Source of the DNA: Bacteroidota bacterium
Lineage (GTDB): Bacteria; Bacteroidota; Bacteroidia; CAILMK01; JACPUW01
DNA length: 64,000 nucleotides
NCBI GenBank assembly: GCA_016192035.1
Contig: JACPUW010000030.1
Location: 70,322 to 134,321, forward strand
Direction of reading: 5' to 3'
Position 1 is the stretch's first letter. Each line of letters opens with the position of its first letter. The notes beneath the pieces are model-generated. The model was not told the origin of the DNA. It saw nothing but the letters and a program-made list of their open reading frames with translations, and searched no databases. Positions 51,675 through 60,192 of the stretch are shown piece after piece. Position numbers and translations under genes: made by a program.

Positions 51675-52644
51675 CCTTGAGCCTAAGCGTATCTTTTTTG
51701 TGGTAGTAGTTTCTAATGGGGGAGTTGCGTGACATGAGCTCGCCGAGAAAACCGGCCAAGAACATTTGAGAACCCAATATGGCCGCTGTAAGGGCTACGA
51801 AGAACAGGGGCTGTTCAGTGATTTGTCTGGCCATGTGCTTGTTAAGTATCCAAGCATAGGTAATTTTTTCCCCTACCAGATATAGGGCTATGCCGGTACC
51901 TACCACAAAAAACAGGGTACCCAGCAGCCCAAAAAAATGCATGGGTTTTTTGCCAAACCTGCCCACAAACGTGATGGACATAAGGTCTAAAAAGCCGTTT
52001 ACAAAGCGCTCTAGCCCAAATTTGGTGGTGCCGTACTTCCGTGCCCGGTGCTGTACTTCCTTTTCGCCAATTCGCTTAAAACCAGCCCACTTTGCTATCA
52101 CGGGTATGTATCGGTGCATTTCACCATATACCTCTATGGATTTGACCACGTCCCGGCGGTAGGCCTTGAGCCCGCAGTTGAAATCATTGAGCGAAATACC
52201 AGATACCCAGCGGGTAACACCATTGTAGAGTTTGGTGGGAATCGTTTTGGTAATGGGGTCGTATCGTTTTTTCTTCCAGCCGCTTACCAAATCGTAATGT
52301 TCCTGCGTAATCATGCGGTAGAGTTCGGGTATTTCATCCGGGCTGTCTTGCAGGTCGGCATCCATGGTAATGATTACCCTTCCCGTGGCGGCCTGAAACC
52401 CTTCATGAAGCGCTGCCGATTTCCCATAATTGCGCCTAAACGATATGCCCTTGATATTTGGATCGGTTTCACCTAGCTGTTTTATCACTTCCCATGATCC
52501 ATCGGTACTCCCATCGTTTACATAGATAATCTCATAGGTAAAGCCATGTTCGGCCATGACTCGGTTTATCCACGTACTCAATTCCGGCAATGATTCTTCC
52601 TCATTGAGAAGGGGAACCACAATGCTAAGGTCTAGCTCGTTCAT
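51667..52644 (-). CDS. GT2 glycosyltransferase, polyprenyl-phosphate type
   Basis: A 325-residue family 2 glycosyltransferase. The catalytic domain has VVPLLNEEESLPELS, VNDGSTDGSWEV, the DxD-like ITMDADLQDSPDEIPEL and the acceptor-site GLKAYRR. Two C-terminal membrane helices (LLGTLFFVVGTGIALYLVG and LFFVALTAAILGSQMFLAGFLGEL) identify the GtrB/dolichyl-phosphate-mannose-synthase type that loads sugar on undecaprenyl phosphate. It overlaps the DUF4199 gene by 4 bases and is in one operon with it. Sugar donor unknown. Confidence 0.92.
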   Translation of the reverse strand: MNELDLSIVVPLLNEEESLPELSTWINRVMAEHGFTYEIIYVNDGSTDGSWEVIKQLGETDPNIKGISFRRNYGKSAALHEGFQAATGRVIITMDADLQDSPDEIPELYRMITQEHYDLVSGWKKKRYDPITKTIPTKLYNGVTRWVSGISLNDFNCGLKAYRRDVVKSIEVYGEMHRYIPVIAKWAGFKRIGEKEVQHRARKYGTTKFGLERFVNGFLDLMSITFVGRFGKKPMHFFGLLGTLFFVVGTGIALYLVGEKITYAWILNKHMARQITEQPLFFVALTAAILGSQMFLAGFLGELMSRNSPIRNYYHKKDTLRLKVK

Positions 52645-53174
52645 GGGCGGGGCTCTTTTTTGAGGATGGATGCCAAAATTAGGGCGAACAGGAAGTAGAT
52701 TATGGAGGCCAACAGGAACTTAGACAGGGCATTCTTAAAATAAAATTGATAATCAGCCTTTTGGGCCGTTTGTATGATTTCATCCTTATCACCGTCGCTA
52801 TAGTCTATCCAGCGGCTATAGGTTTCCATCGATTCCAGTATGCGTTTCATTTTCACCTCGGCGGCACTAAGGTGAAAATTGGGATCTATTATGTTGTACA
52901 CCATCCATTCGCCGGCTACCGAAAATAATGCGTGGACTACCATGACGGTAAACGTCGCAAAAAGGGCTTGCTGAAAACCAATGAGGCCGCCTTGTACGGC
53001 CTTTAGCCGCCAAATGGTGGCAAAGGAAAATACCAGCATGGCCAGGGTAGGGAGCAGCGCCCAAATGCTAAAATACCAATTGGCGCCCAAGCCATAAAGA
53101 AATAGTTGAATAACAACGGACAAAACACCACTGGCCAGTCCGGGCACCAAGGCTTTATGGGGTAGGAAAACCAT
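52641..53174 (-). CDS. DUF4199 membrane protein
   Basis: A 177-residue protein with four predicted membrane helices (GLASGVLSVVIQLFLYG, WALLPTLAMLVFSFATIW, ALFATFTVMVVHALFSV and the last LLASIIYFLFALILASIL). The helix pattern, an extracytoplasmic loop of about 55 residues and a C-terminal KKEPRP match DUF4199, a Bacteroidota family of unknown function that is typically followed by a GT2 gene, as here. The glycosyltransferase start overlaps its stop by 4 bases, suggesting the two work together on a membrane glycan or lipid. Confidence 0.85.
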   Translation of the reverse strand: MVFLPHKALVPGLASGVLSVVIQLFLYGLGANWYFSIWALLPTLAMLVFSFATIWRLKAVQGGLIGFQQALFATFTVMVVHALFSVAGEWMVYNIIDPNFHLSAAEVKMKRILESMETYSRWIDYSDGDKDEIIQTAQKADYQFYFKNALSKFLLASIIYFLFALILASILKKEPRP

Positions 53175-53184
53175 TCCTATAGGC

Positions 53185-55599
53185 TCAATAAATGGAGGGG
53201 AACTTGGCAGGATAGGCCTCCTGCATCATACTGTACACCTTGTCAAAAATGTCTTCGGCACTGGGTTTTGAAAAGTAATCGCCATCGGTGCCGTAGGCTG
53301 GCCTATGCGCTTGGGCACTCAGGCATTGGGGTTTGCTGTCTAATTGAAAATAAGCACTTTGTCCATCAATAACCTGCTGCAACATATAAGCTGTGGCCCC
53401 GCCGGGCACGTCTTCATCTATAAACAATACCCGGTTGGTCCTGGCTATGGAGGCCCCTATCGTGTGGTTTATATCAAAGGGCAAGAGTGTCTGCACATCG
53501 ATCAATTCACAGGAAATGCCCACTTTTTCTAGGCTTTCAATGGCTTCCAATGCAATATAAACACAAGCACCATAGGTCACCATGCTGATGTCGGTGCCTG
53601 ATTTAAGTATCTCAGGAAGGCCCAGGGGCAGGCTTATTTCGCCTATATTGTCGGGCAGCACTTCTTTTGACCGGTAGCCGTTGAGCCTTTCAATGACCAA
53701 ACCGGGCTCATCCGATTGCAGGAGGGTATGGTACATGGCGGCAGCCTGGGTCATGTTTCGGGGCACACATACATGCATGCCGCGCAAGGCATTGACTATA
53801 GTGCCCATGGGCGAACCGGAGTGCCAGATGCCCTCTAGGCGGTGGCCCCTGGTGCGCACGATACACGGTGCCTTTTGCCCCCCGTAGGTGCGGTAAAGCA
53901 GGGTTGCCAGGTCATCGCTCATTATTTCTAAGGCATAGAGCAAATAGTCCAAGTATTGAATTTCTACTATTGGGCGCAGCCCCCTCATGGCCGCGCCAAT
54001 ACCTTGGCCCAGTATGGTACACTCCCTTATACCTGTATCGGTTACGCGCAGTTCCCCAAATTTTTCCTGCATTCCTGCCATTCCCTGGTTCACATCGCCA
54101 ATTTTCCCCACGTCTTCGCCAATGGTAAAAATCCTGGGATCGCGTTCAAACGCTTTTTCAAAAAACCTGAGAAGCACCTCACGCCCATCAAGGGTGGGAG
54201 AGGCAGGCGAATACACAGGCGCTACCGCTTGAACGTTGGCTATTTGATCTTTAGACTGGGAATATAGAAGGGAATTATATCGCTGCGCATTTTTCTCTTT
54301 CTCTTGGCCCAGCCAATTTATTATGGCGGTACGGGCATCATTCTGGATACCTGCCGTGGCCACCAGGGCACTATGCAGGGCACTATATATGGGTTTTCGG
54401 CCTTCATCCAGTGTGGCTTGCAGCTTTTGACCGATTTCTTTTGCTGCATGACTTACCTGCCCCAATTGGCCCAAAAGGGCTAGGGCTTCTTGTTTTTCGG
54501 CTATTATGGGTTGCTCAAATGCGGCAAATGCTTCCTTCTGCCATTTTTTTACTTCGTCTTTGGCTTCATGGTATATGGCATCGCACTCATCCAGCGTGGC
54601 TAAGCCCGCATGGGCCATCCAATTTTTCATTTGGTTTATGCAGTCATATTCTTGTTCCCAGGCCAGCCTTTCCTTGCTCTTGTACCGCTCATGTGAACCT
54701 GAGGTAGAGTGGCCTTGTGGCTGGGTTACCTCTATCACGTGTACTATGCTGGGTATGTGTTTTTCTCGCGTTTCTTTCACAGCGGCACGGTAGGCCTGTA
54801 CCAGCGCGGGATAGTCCCAGCCCTGTACGGTATAAATGCGGTATCCCTGCCCTTTGGCAGGGTCATAGGCAAAGCCCGATAGGCATTCCCCCACATTGTC
54901 CTTGGTCATCTGGTACTTATTTGGTACAGAAATCCCGTAACCATCGTCCCAAATGGACATAAGCAAGGGTGCCATGAGTACCCCGCAGGCATTTATGGCT
55001 TCCCAAAACACACCCTCCGCTGCGCTGGCATTGCCTATGGTGCCAAATGCTACTTCATTGCCATGCCGGCTAAACTGTGTAAGATAATGAAGGGCAGGGT
55101 TTTCCCTGAAAAGTTTGGATGCATAGGCCAGTCCTACCAACCGTGGCATTTGTCCACCAGTGGGCGATATATCAGCCGATGAGTTATACTGTTCGCATAG
55201 GTTTTTCCATTCGTACTGCTCGTCAAGGCTCCTGGTGGCAAAGTGCCCATTCATTTGCCTGCCCCCCGAAGCGGGCTCACGGTGCACGTCAGTGTCGGCG
55301 TATAGCTGTGCAAACCATTGTGATACAGTGCAGAATCCTTTGGCGAGCGCAAAGGTTTGGTCCCGGTAGTAGCCCGAGCGAAAATCACCTTTTTCAAATA
55401 CCTTGGCCATGGCCAACTGCGCCAACTCTTTACCATCGCCAAAGATGCCAAACTTGGCTTTGCCAGTAAGCACTTCTTTGCGTCCCAACAAACTGGCATG
55501 GCGACTAATGCAGGCCATCCTAAAATCTTCCAACACTTCATTTCGGTCAAATGATGTTGTTTTCGACTTCTTTTTTTGGGCCTTTGTAAGCGCTGTCAT
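53185..55599 (-). CDS. Fused alpha/beta E1 component of a 2-oxo acid dehydrogenase
   Basis: An 804-residue thiamine-diphosphate enzyme carrying both E1 subunits in one chain. The N-terminal alpha part (residues 20-400) has KELAQLAMAKVFEKGDFRSGYYRDQTFALA, and IGNASAAEGVFWEAIN replaces the classic GDG motif. The C-terminal beta part (about 480-804) has EDVGKIGDVNQGMAGMQEKFG and RVTDTGIRECTILGQGIGAA. This type is usual in Bacteroidota and probably acts on branched-chain 2-oxo acids, though pyruvate is possible; E2 and E3 genes are not in the window. The ATG at 55599 gives a basic N terminus; a frame-open ATG-less extension upstream is rejected. A TACCTTTG box lies upstream. Confidence 0.88.
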   Translation of the reverse strand: MTALTKAQKKKSKTTSFDRNEVLEDFRMACISRHASLLGRKEVLTGKAKFGIFGDGKELAQLAMAKVFEKGDFRSGYYRDQTFALAKGFCTVSQWFAQLYADTDVHREPASGGRQMNGHFATRSLDEQYEWKNLCEQYNSSADISPTGGQMPRLVGLAYASKLFRENPALHYLTQFSRHGNEVAFGTIGNASAAEGVFWEAINACGVLMAPLLMSIWDDGYGISVPNKYQMTKDNVGECLSGFAYDPAKGQGYRIYTVQGWDYPALVQAYRAAVKETREKHIPSIVHVIEVTQPQGHSTSGSHERYKSKERLAWEQEYDCINQMKNWMAHAGLATLDECDAIYHEAKDEVKKWQKEAFAAFEQPIIAEKQEALALLGQLGQVSHAAKEIGQKLQATLDEGRKPIYSALHSALVATAGIQNDARTAIINWLGQEKEKNAQRYNSLLYSQSKDQIANVQAVAPVYSPASPTLDGREVLLRFFEKAFERDPRIFTIGEDVGKIGDVNQGMAGMQEKFGELRVTDTGIRECTILGQGIGAAMRGLRPIVEIQYLDYLLYALEIMSDDLATLLYRTYGGQKAPCIVRTRGHRLEGIWHSGSPMGTIVNALRGMHVCVPRNMTQAAAMYHTLLQSDEPGLVIERLNGYRSKEVLPDNIGEISLPLGLPEILKSGTDISMVTYGACVYIALEAIESLEKVGISCELIDVQTLLPFDINHTIGASIARTNRVLFIDEDVPGGATAYMLQQVIDGQSAYFQLDSKPQCLSAQAHRPAYGTDGDYFSKPSAEDIFDKVYSMMQEAYPAKFPSIY

Positions 55600-55629
55600 T
55601 GCTATATCTTTTGTGTTAGGATAGGCCCG

Positions 55630-55637
55630 CAAAGGTA
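55630..55637 (-). promoter_or_regulatory. Bacteroidota -7 box upstream of the E1 gene
   Basis: The minus strand reads TACCTTTG, a perfect TAnnTTTG match, 30 bases before the ATG at 55599, a normal leader length. The -33 region is AT-rich but lacks a clear TTG. Confidence 0.45.
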
Positions 55638-55790
55638 GGTAGAAAGGCTGTGGCCTTTTTTAGCCCGGCGGTTGGTCAAGAATTTCCAATAGGCGGCATA
55701 AAGTATTGTGCTGCCGAGCTTCACTATGTCAAATTACTTTTGCTGTGGTTATTAAGTAATTATTAAACAAGTACGGTAAAAGCCACGGCA

Positions 55791-56627
55791 ATGAGCAATG
55801 CTACTTTGGAGAAGCGGTATGCCCTAATCACGGGAGGCAGTCATGGTATAGGCCTGCAAATGGCCCATGAATTGGCCAAGAGGGGGTATCACTTGCTGCT
55901 GGTAGCCCTTCATACAGATGGTTTATTGGCACTGCCAGAAACATTTGAACAGAAATATCAAGTGGAGGTGCGGGTATTGGGCCTTGACCTTACAGATGAG
56001 CACGCGGTGGATCAGGTGTATGAATGGTACCAGCAAATGGGGGTAAGGCTCAATATATTGATTAACAATGCAGGGTTTGGGTACTTGGGCCGTTTTGACT
56101 CCTATTCCATATCATTTTTCAATAAGCTGATGAAATTGAATGTGATAGCTATGGTGAATCTGACCAGGAGATTTATTGAAGACCTTAAAGGACAAGACAA
56201 GGCCTATGTAATGAATGTGGGCAGCATTGCCTCCTATTATGATGCGCCCTACAAGTCGGTATATGCCGCAAGCAAAAAATTTGTCTATAGCTTCAGCCGT
56301 TCCCTTAGGGTTGAGCTTTTGCCGTTCAACATTTCGGTGTCGGTACTCACACCGGCCGGGGTCCTCACCAATGAAAACACCATTAAGGCATCAAAAGAGC
56401 TGAGTTGGGCGGCCAGATTGGTAACCTACACCCCGCAGGAAGTGGCCGCCAAGGCAATTGATAACATGCTAAGGGAAAGGGCCGTAATAATCCCCGGGGC
56501 ATTCAATAAATTCTATATTGCCATGCGCAAGGTGCTTCCATATGGCTTGGTTATGCACATGATGTCAAGGCAGTTTTCGAAGAAGAACCTGTCCATCTAC
56601 GACCCATCCAGGCTGGGGGTTGATTGA
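55791..56627 (+). CDS. SDR family NAD(P)-dependent oxidoreductase
   Basis: A 278-residue classical short-chain dehydrogenase. The dinucleotide loop is ITGGSHGIGLQMA, NNAGFGYLG is the structural motif, the catalytic Ser is in VGSIASYYD and Tyr/Lys in YAASKKF. The C-terminal 40 residues (NKFYIAMRKVLPYGLVMHMMSRQF) are hydrophobic and may bind membranes or lipid substrates; similar SDRs act on acyl or sterol-like compounds. The substrate is not deducible. It is transcribed alone, between the E1 gene and tRNA-Arg. Confidence 0.85.
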   Translation: MSNATLEKRYALITGGSHGIGLQMAHELAKRGYHLLLVALHTDGLLALPETFEQKYQVEVRVLGLDLTDEHAVDQVYEWYQQMGVRLNILINNAGFGYLGRFDSYSISFFNKLMKLNVIAMVNLTRRFIEDLKGQDKAYVMNVGSIASYYDAPYKSVYAASKKFVYSFSRSLRVELLPFNISVSVLTPAGVLTNENTIKASKELSWAARLVTYTPQEVAAKAIDNMLRERAVIIPGAFNKFYIAMRKVLPYGLVMHMMSRQFSKKNLSIYDPSRLGVD

Positions 56628-56706
56628 TTTGCAGCCCATGAAATTGTCACAGGCCTGGGCCCAGGAACGGGAATGGGTACGGCTGAGTACTTTTGCGCCC
56701 GTTTTA

Positions 56707-56782
56707 GTCCCCATAGTTCAACCGGATAGAATAGGAGTTTCCTAAACTCTAGATCGGGGTTCGAGTCCCTGTGGGGGCACCA
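56707..56782 (+). tRNA. tRNA-Arg (anticodon CCT)
   Basis: A 76-base tRNA with encoded CCA. The acceptor GTCCCCA pairs with TGGGGGC (one T-G wobble). The anticodon loop TTCCTAA reads CCT and decodes AGG, a common Arg codon in this window. The T arm is CGGGG-TTCGAGT-CCCTG. It is followed 11 bases later by an intrinsic terminator. Confidence 0.95.
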
Positions 56783-56793
56783 AATATTGTATA

Positions 56794-56826
56794 AACCCTG
56801 TAGTCGAGCGATTTACGGGGTTTTTT
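56794..56826 (+). terminator. Intrinsic terminator after tRNA-Arg
   Basis: AACCCTGTA (56794-56802) pairs with TACGGGGTT (56814-56822) with one G-U pair, followed by further T residues, giving a 9-bp hairpin plus U-run eleven bases after the tRNA. Confidence 0.75.
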
Positions 56827-56874
56827 ATTGTAAGGCCAATGGGTGCCAGCTGGCTACACCAGTATTTTTGGCCT

Positions 56875-57636
56875 ATGAATGCGGAATTATTGGCCCAAAA
56901 ACTATTTTGGGCAGAAGTGAACTCCAGTCCTATTGGCCAAATTTCAAAGGAAGTGCTGCTGGACTTGTCGCAGGCATATGAAATACAAGAACGACTGCTT
57001 CTGTGCCACTATGAGCGAGGGGCAAAATTTGCTGGGGTGAAAATGGGATTTACCTCTCAGGCCAAAATGGAGCAGATGGGTGTAAATGACCTGATTTGGG
57101 GCCGGCTTACCGATAAGATGTTGGTGGAGGACGGTGGGGATGCCTATTTGGAACGATACTGCCATGCCCGTGTAGAGCCTGAAATCTGCTTTTTGGTTGG
57201 CAAGGAAATAGACCGTGAACTGGGCCTTGAGGAGGCAATGGGCCATGTAGAAGCGGTAGCACCAGCGCTTGAAATCATTGATTCACGCTATAAAGACTTC
57301 AGATTCAGCCTAACTGACGTTATAGCTGACAATTGCTCGGCAGCCGGTTTTGTGGTAGGGCAATGGTGCGATCCATCAGAAAGACTGGAAGGTTTAATCA
57401 TAGAAATGCATATAAACGAGGTGGTGGTAGAAAGGGGCAGTTCATCTGATATACTGGGAAATCCCTGGCTATCGGTATGCCATGCGTCCAGGTTGGCCTT
57501 GGCGGCTGGCCAGGCCCTTCCGGTGGGTGCCTATATCATGGCCGGAGCCGCCACAGCGGCGGTTTACCTACACAAAGGGCAGCGGGTAAAAGCCAGCGTG
57601 CAGGGTATGGGTAGCGTGGGCTTTAATGTGATATAG
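56875..57636 (+). CDS. 2-keto-4-pentenoate hydratase / 2-oxohex-3-enedioate decarboxylase family protein
   Basis: A 253-residue member of the fumarylacetoacetase-like fold. The Mg-binding residues are suggested by HARVEPEICFLVGKEI (Glu pair) and ALEIIDSRYKDF (Glu and Asp); the sequence also has GVKMGFTSQAKM and SWL-like GNPWLSVC motifs. Such enzymes hydrate 2-oxopent-4-enoate or decarboxylate 4-oxalocrotonate in aromatic degradation. The start at 56875 gives the family N terminus MNAELLAQKLFWAEVN; an ATG at 56839, with an AAGG-like site, lies only 13 bases after the terminator and adds 12 residues. It converges with fahA, also from aromatic amino acid breakdown, but shares no operon. Confidence 0.83.
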   Translation: MNAELLAQKLFWAEVNSSPIGQISKEVLLDLSQAYEIQERLLLCHYERGAKFAGVKMGFTSQAKMEQMGVNDLIWGRLTDKMLVEDGGDAYLERYCHARVEPEICFLVGKEIDRELGLEEAMGHVEAVAPALEIIDSRYKDFRFSLTDVIADNCSAAGFVVGQWCDPSERLEGLIIEMHINEVVVERGSSSDILGNPWLSVCHASRLALAAGQALPVGAYIMAGAATAAVYLHKGQRVKASVQGMGSVGFNVI

Positions 57637-57652
57637 GGCCTAAGCACCGGTA

Positions 57653-58915
57653 TCAGCCCCGCCAGGGCAGTGAAGGGAGAATTTGACCGGTTACTTCACC
57701 AAAGCCCAGAGAAACAGTGCCTTGAACAGCATGTCCGCGCATGGTTACCGTGTCATGGTCTTCGAGAAAATGCCGATGGATGCCTTGGCCTAAATCGATG
57801 GGCCGGCTGCCAGACCAACTTAGCTCCAGCATAGAGCCAAATTGATGCGGTTCTGGCCCGCTTATGGTACCAGAGGCCAACAAATCACCAACCCTGAGGT
57901 TGCAGCCATTGGAGGTATGGTGGGCCAGCATTTGGCCGGGGCTCCAGTACATATATGAAAGATTGGTGCGGCATACCTGGGCTTCCCTGCCGCCATCAGG
58001 CTTGATATATACCGACAATTCAATGTCATAGTGCGTATTGCCATTTTCCTTTAAGTAGGGAAGTACCGGGGGGTCTTGCACCTGTCCGTTCACCTTAAAT
58101 TTTGATAGGGCTTCGGTGGTTACAATCCAAGGAGAGACCGATGATCCAAAGTTCTTGCCCAAAAAGGGCCCCAGGGGCACATACTCCCATGCCTGTATGT
58201 CGCGGGCACTCCAATCGTTAAAGAGCACATAGCCAAAGATGTAGTCTTCCGAATGTTGAATGTCAATAGGTTGGCCCAATGGGTTTTCTTTACCTAGTAC
58301 CATGGCCACCTCAAGTTCAAAATCTAGCCTTGCAGAGGGTTTAAACACTGGGGCACTGGCCGTGGGTGGCTTTACCTGGCCGTAAGGCCGGTGTATGGAG
58401 GTGCCGCTCACCACTATTGATGATGCCCTGCCGTGGTACCCCACAGGTAGGTGTTTCCAGTTGGGCAAGAGTGCATTGTCTGGATCCCTGAACATTTTGC
58501 CCACATTGGTGGCGTGGTCCATGCTGGCATAGAAGTCGGTGTAGTCGCCCACGGCCACCGGTAGGTGCATTGCGGCATCGCGCCGATTAACAAGGACATG
58601 CGCGTTATGGCGCAAGGGATTGTCGTGGTGGGCACTCAACCAGTGCTGTAGTTGGAGCCTGAGCTGGTTGGTGGTGGATTTTCCCAGGGATATGAGGGGA
58701 TTGAGTACCCTTTGGTCCAGCGTTTCGGCGGGAATCTGCAAATGGTGAAGGCAACCTGTTTTGTGGAGTGCCTGTAGGTCAACGATTTTGTCGCCAATGG
58801 CCACTCCCGGACGGGGAAGGCTTCCGATGGTGGAAAATATGCCAAAGGGCAGGTTGTGGATGCTAAAGTCGGGAGTAAGCGTAGTGTCTATCCAAGAATC
58901 CATGTGGTGTGGCAT
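57653..58915 (-). CDS. fahA: Fumarylacetoacetase
   Basis: A 420-residue enzyme for the last step of tyrosine and phenylalanine degradation, cleaving fumarylacetoacetate to fumarate and acetoacetate. The N-terminal SH3-like domain (FGIFSTIGSLPRPGVAIG) and catalytic domain motifs DYTDFYASMDHATNVGKMFR, LPVGYHGRASSIVVSG, LDFELEVAMVLGKEN and FNDWSARDIQAWEYVPLGPFLGKNF are typical, with the Ca-binding Asp and Glu positions visible. Length is close to the mammalian enzyme. Two ATGs, at 58915 and 58903, are possible; the first is kept. Other genes of the pathway are not in the window. Confidence 0.95.
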   Translation of the reverse strand: MPHHMDSWIDTTLTPDFSIHNLPFGIFSTIGSLPRPGVAIGDKIVDLQALHKTGCLHHLQIPAETLDQRVLNPLISLGKSTTNQLRLQLQHWLSAHHDNPLRHNAHVLVNRRDAAMHLPVAVGDYTDFYASMDHATNVGKMFRDPDNALLPNWKHLPVGYHGRASSIVVSGTSIHRPYGQVKPPTASAPVFKPSARLDFELEVAMVLGKENPLGQPIDIQHSEDYIFGYVLFNDWSARDIQAWEYVPLGPFLGKNFGSSVSPWIVTTEALSKFKVNGQVQDPPVLPYLKENGNTHYDIELSVYIKPDGGREAQVCRTNLSYMYWSPGQMLAHHTSNGCNLRVGDLLASGTISGPEPHQFGSMLELSWSGSRPIDLGQGIHRHFLEDHDTVTMRGHAVQGTVSLGFGEVTGQILPSLPWRG

Positions 58916-59006
58916 TTAAGGTATGCTAGTGGTGGAAGGTGTGCCATATTTGAAAATGAAAAAGCGTTTGGCCATGCTGATAAGGGCAAGATTGTGGTAT
59001 TACGCC

Positions 59007-60096
59007 TTAGTTGTTGCTGGCCCACATGAGGTAGTCTTTTATAAACCTGGCCAAGTCGCCGTCCAGTACCGCTTGTACATCAGATGTTTCGGTGCCCGTA
59101 CGCACGTCTTTCACCAATTTATAGGGGTTCAACACATAGTTTCTTATCTGAGAGCCCCATTCTATTTTGCTTTTGGTCGATTCAAGCCGGGCCTTTTCTT
59201 CGTCGCGCTTTTTCAGTTCTTCTTGGTATAGCCGTGATCGGAGCATTTGCATGGCCCTTTCGCGGTTTTGGAGCTGGCTGCGTGTTTCTTGGCATTCTAC
59301 CACTATGCCACTGGGCTTGTGCTTGATCCTTACCGCAGTTTCTACTTTGTTTACGTTTTGCCCTCCCGCACCGCTTGACCGGTAGGTGTCCGTTTCCAGG
59401 TCGGCGGGGTTTATTTTTATTTCTATGGTATCGTCCACCACGGGATAGACAAACACCGAAGTAAAAGATGTTTGTCGCTTGCCATTGGCATTGAACGGCG
59501 AAATGCGCACCAGTCGGTGCACCCCCGTTTCGCTTTTGAGGTATCCATATGCCTGTGGCCCTTCAAATTCCAGGCTCACCTGCTTGATACCCGCCTCTTC
59601 ACCTGGCTGAAAGTCCAGTTCGCGCACCGTATATCCGTTTTTTTGCCCATACATCAGGTACATGCGCATAAGCATTTGTGCCCAATCTTGGCTGTCTGTT
59701 CCGCCCGCGCCAGCATTGATGGTAAGAATGGCGTTCATGCCATCCTCCTCAGCACCCAGCATGTTTCGGTACTCTAGTGTTTCTACCTCGCTGAGCGTGT
59801 GTTGGTATTGGGTTTCTATGTCGTGTTGGCTGGCCTCTCCCATTTGGGCAAATTCCAGCAGCACTTCCAGGTCGGCAAAAGCCGACTGGGCCGAACCAAA
59901 GGCGTTGACCCAAGCCTTCAAATCGTTGATTTCTTTCTGTATTTTCTTGGCTTCTTGTGGATTGTCCCAAAATCCATCGCGGCTTGTCTGGTGGTTTAAG
60001 TCTTCTATGCGCCGTTGCTTTTGTTCTATGTCAAAGGCATTGCCCCAAGGCTTGAAGCCTTTCCTGGAGCGTTTTAATCTGTTCGTTGCTAATCAT
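59007..60096 (-). CDS. prfB: Peptide chain release factor 2, with programmed +1 frameshift
   Basis: RF2 of 362 residues, made by frameshifting. Translation starts at the ATG at 60096 ([21 protein letters not shown]) and meets an in-frame UGA at 60033-60031 after codon 21. The site reads CTT TGA C; shifting +1 after CTT continues with GAC at 60032-60030 into the long frame ending at 59007. This is the known RF2 autoregulation, as UGA is read by RF2 itself. The GGQ motif is in [17 protein letters not shown] and the stop-recognition SPF in [16 protein letters not shown] weak GGGG stands six bases upstream of CTT instead of the strong Shine-Dalgarno of E. coli. Without the shift only a 21-residue peptide would result. 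Confidence 0.93.
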
Positions 60097-60192
60097 TTGC
60101 AGGTATAGAGGGTGTTTTTTTGGGGAGCACAAAGGTAGGCTAAGCACACTTTGGGCAGGCACTAGGCTTGGGCAGTTCGCCCGTGGATGTTT

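Noticed and set aside
59007-59921. A short RF2 starting at an internal ATG (304 residues).
   Set aside because: The frame continues upstream through the CTT TGA C frameshift site to a normal RF2 N terminus.
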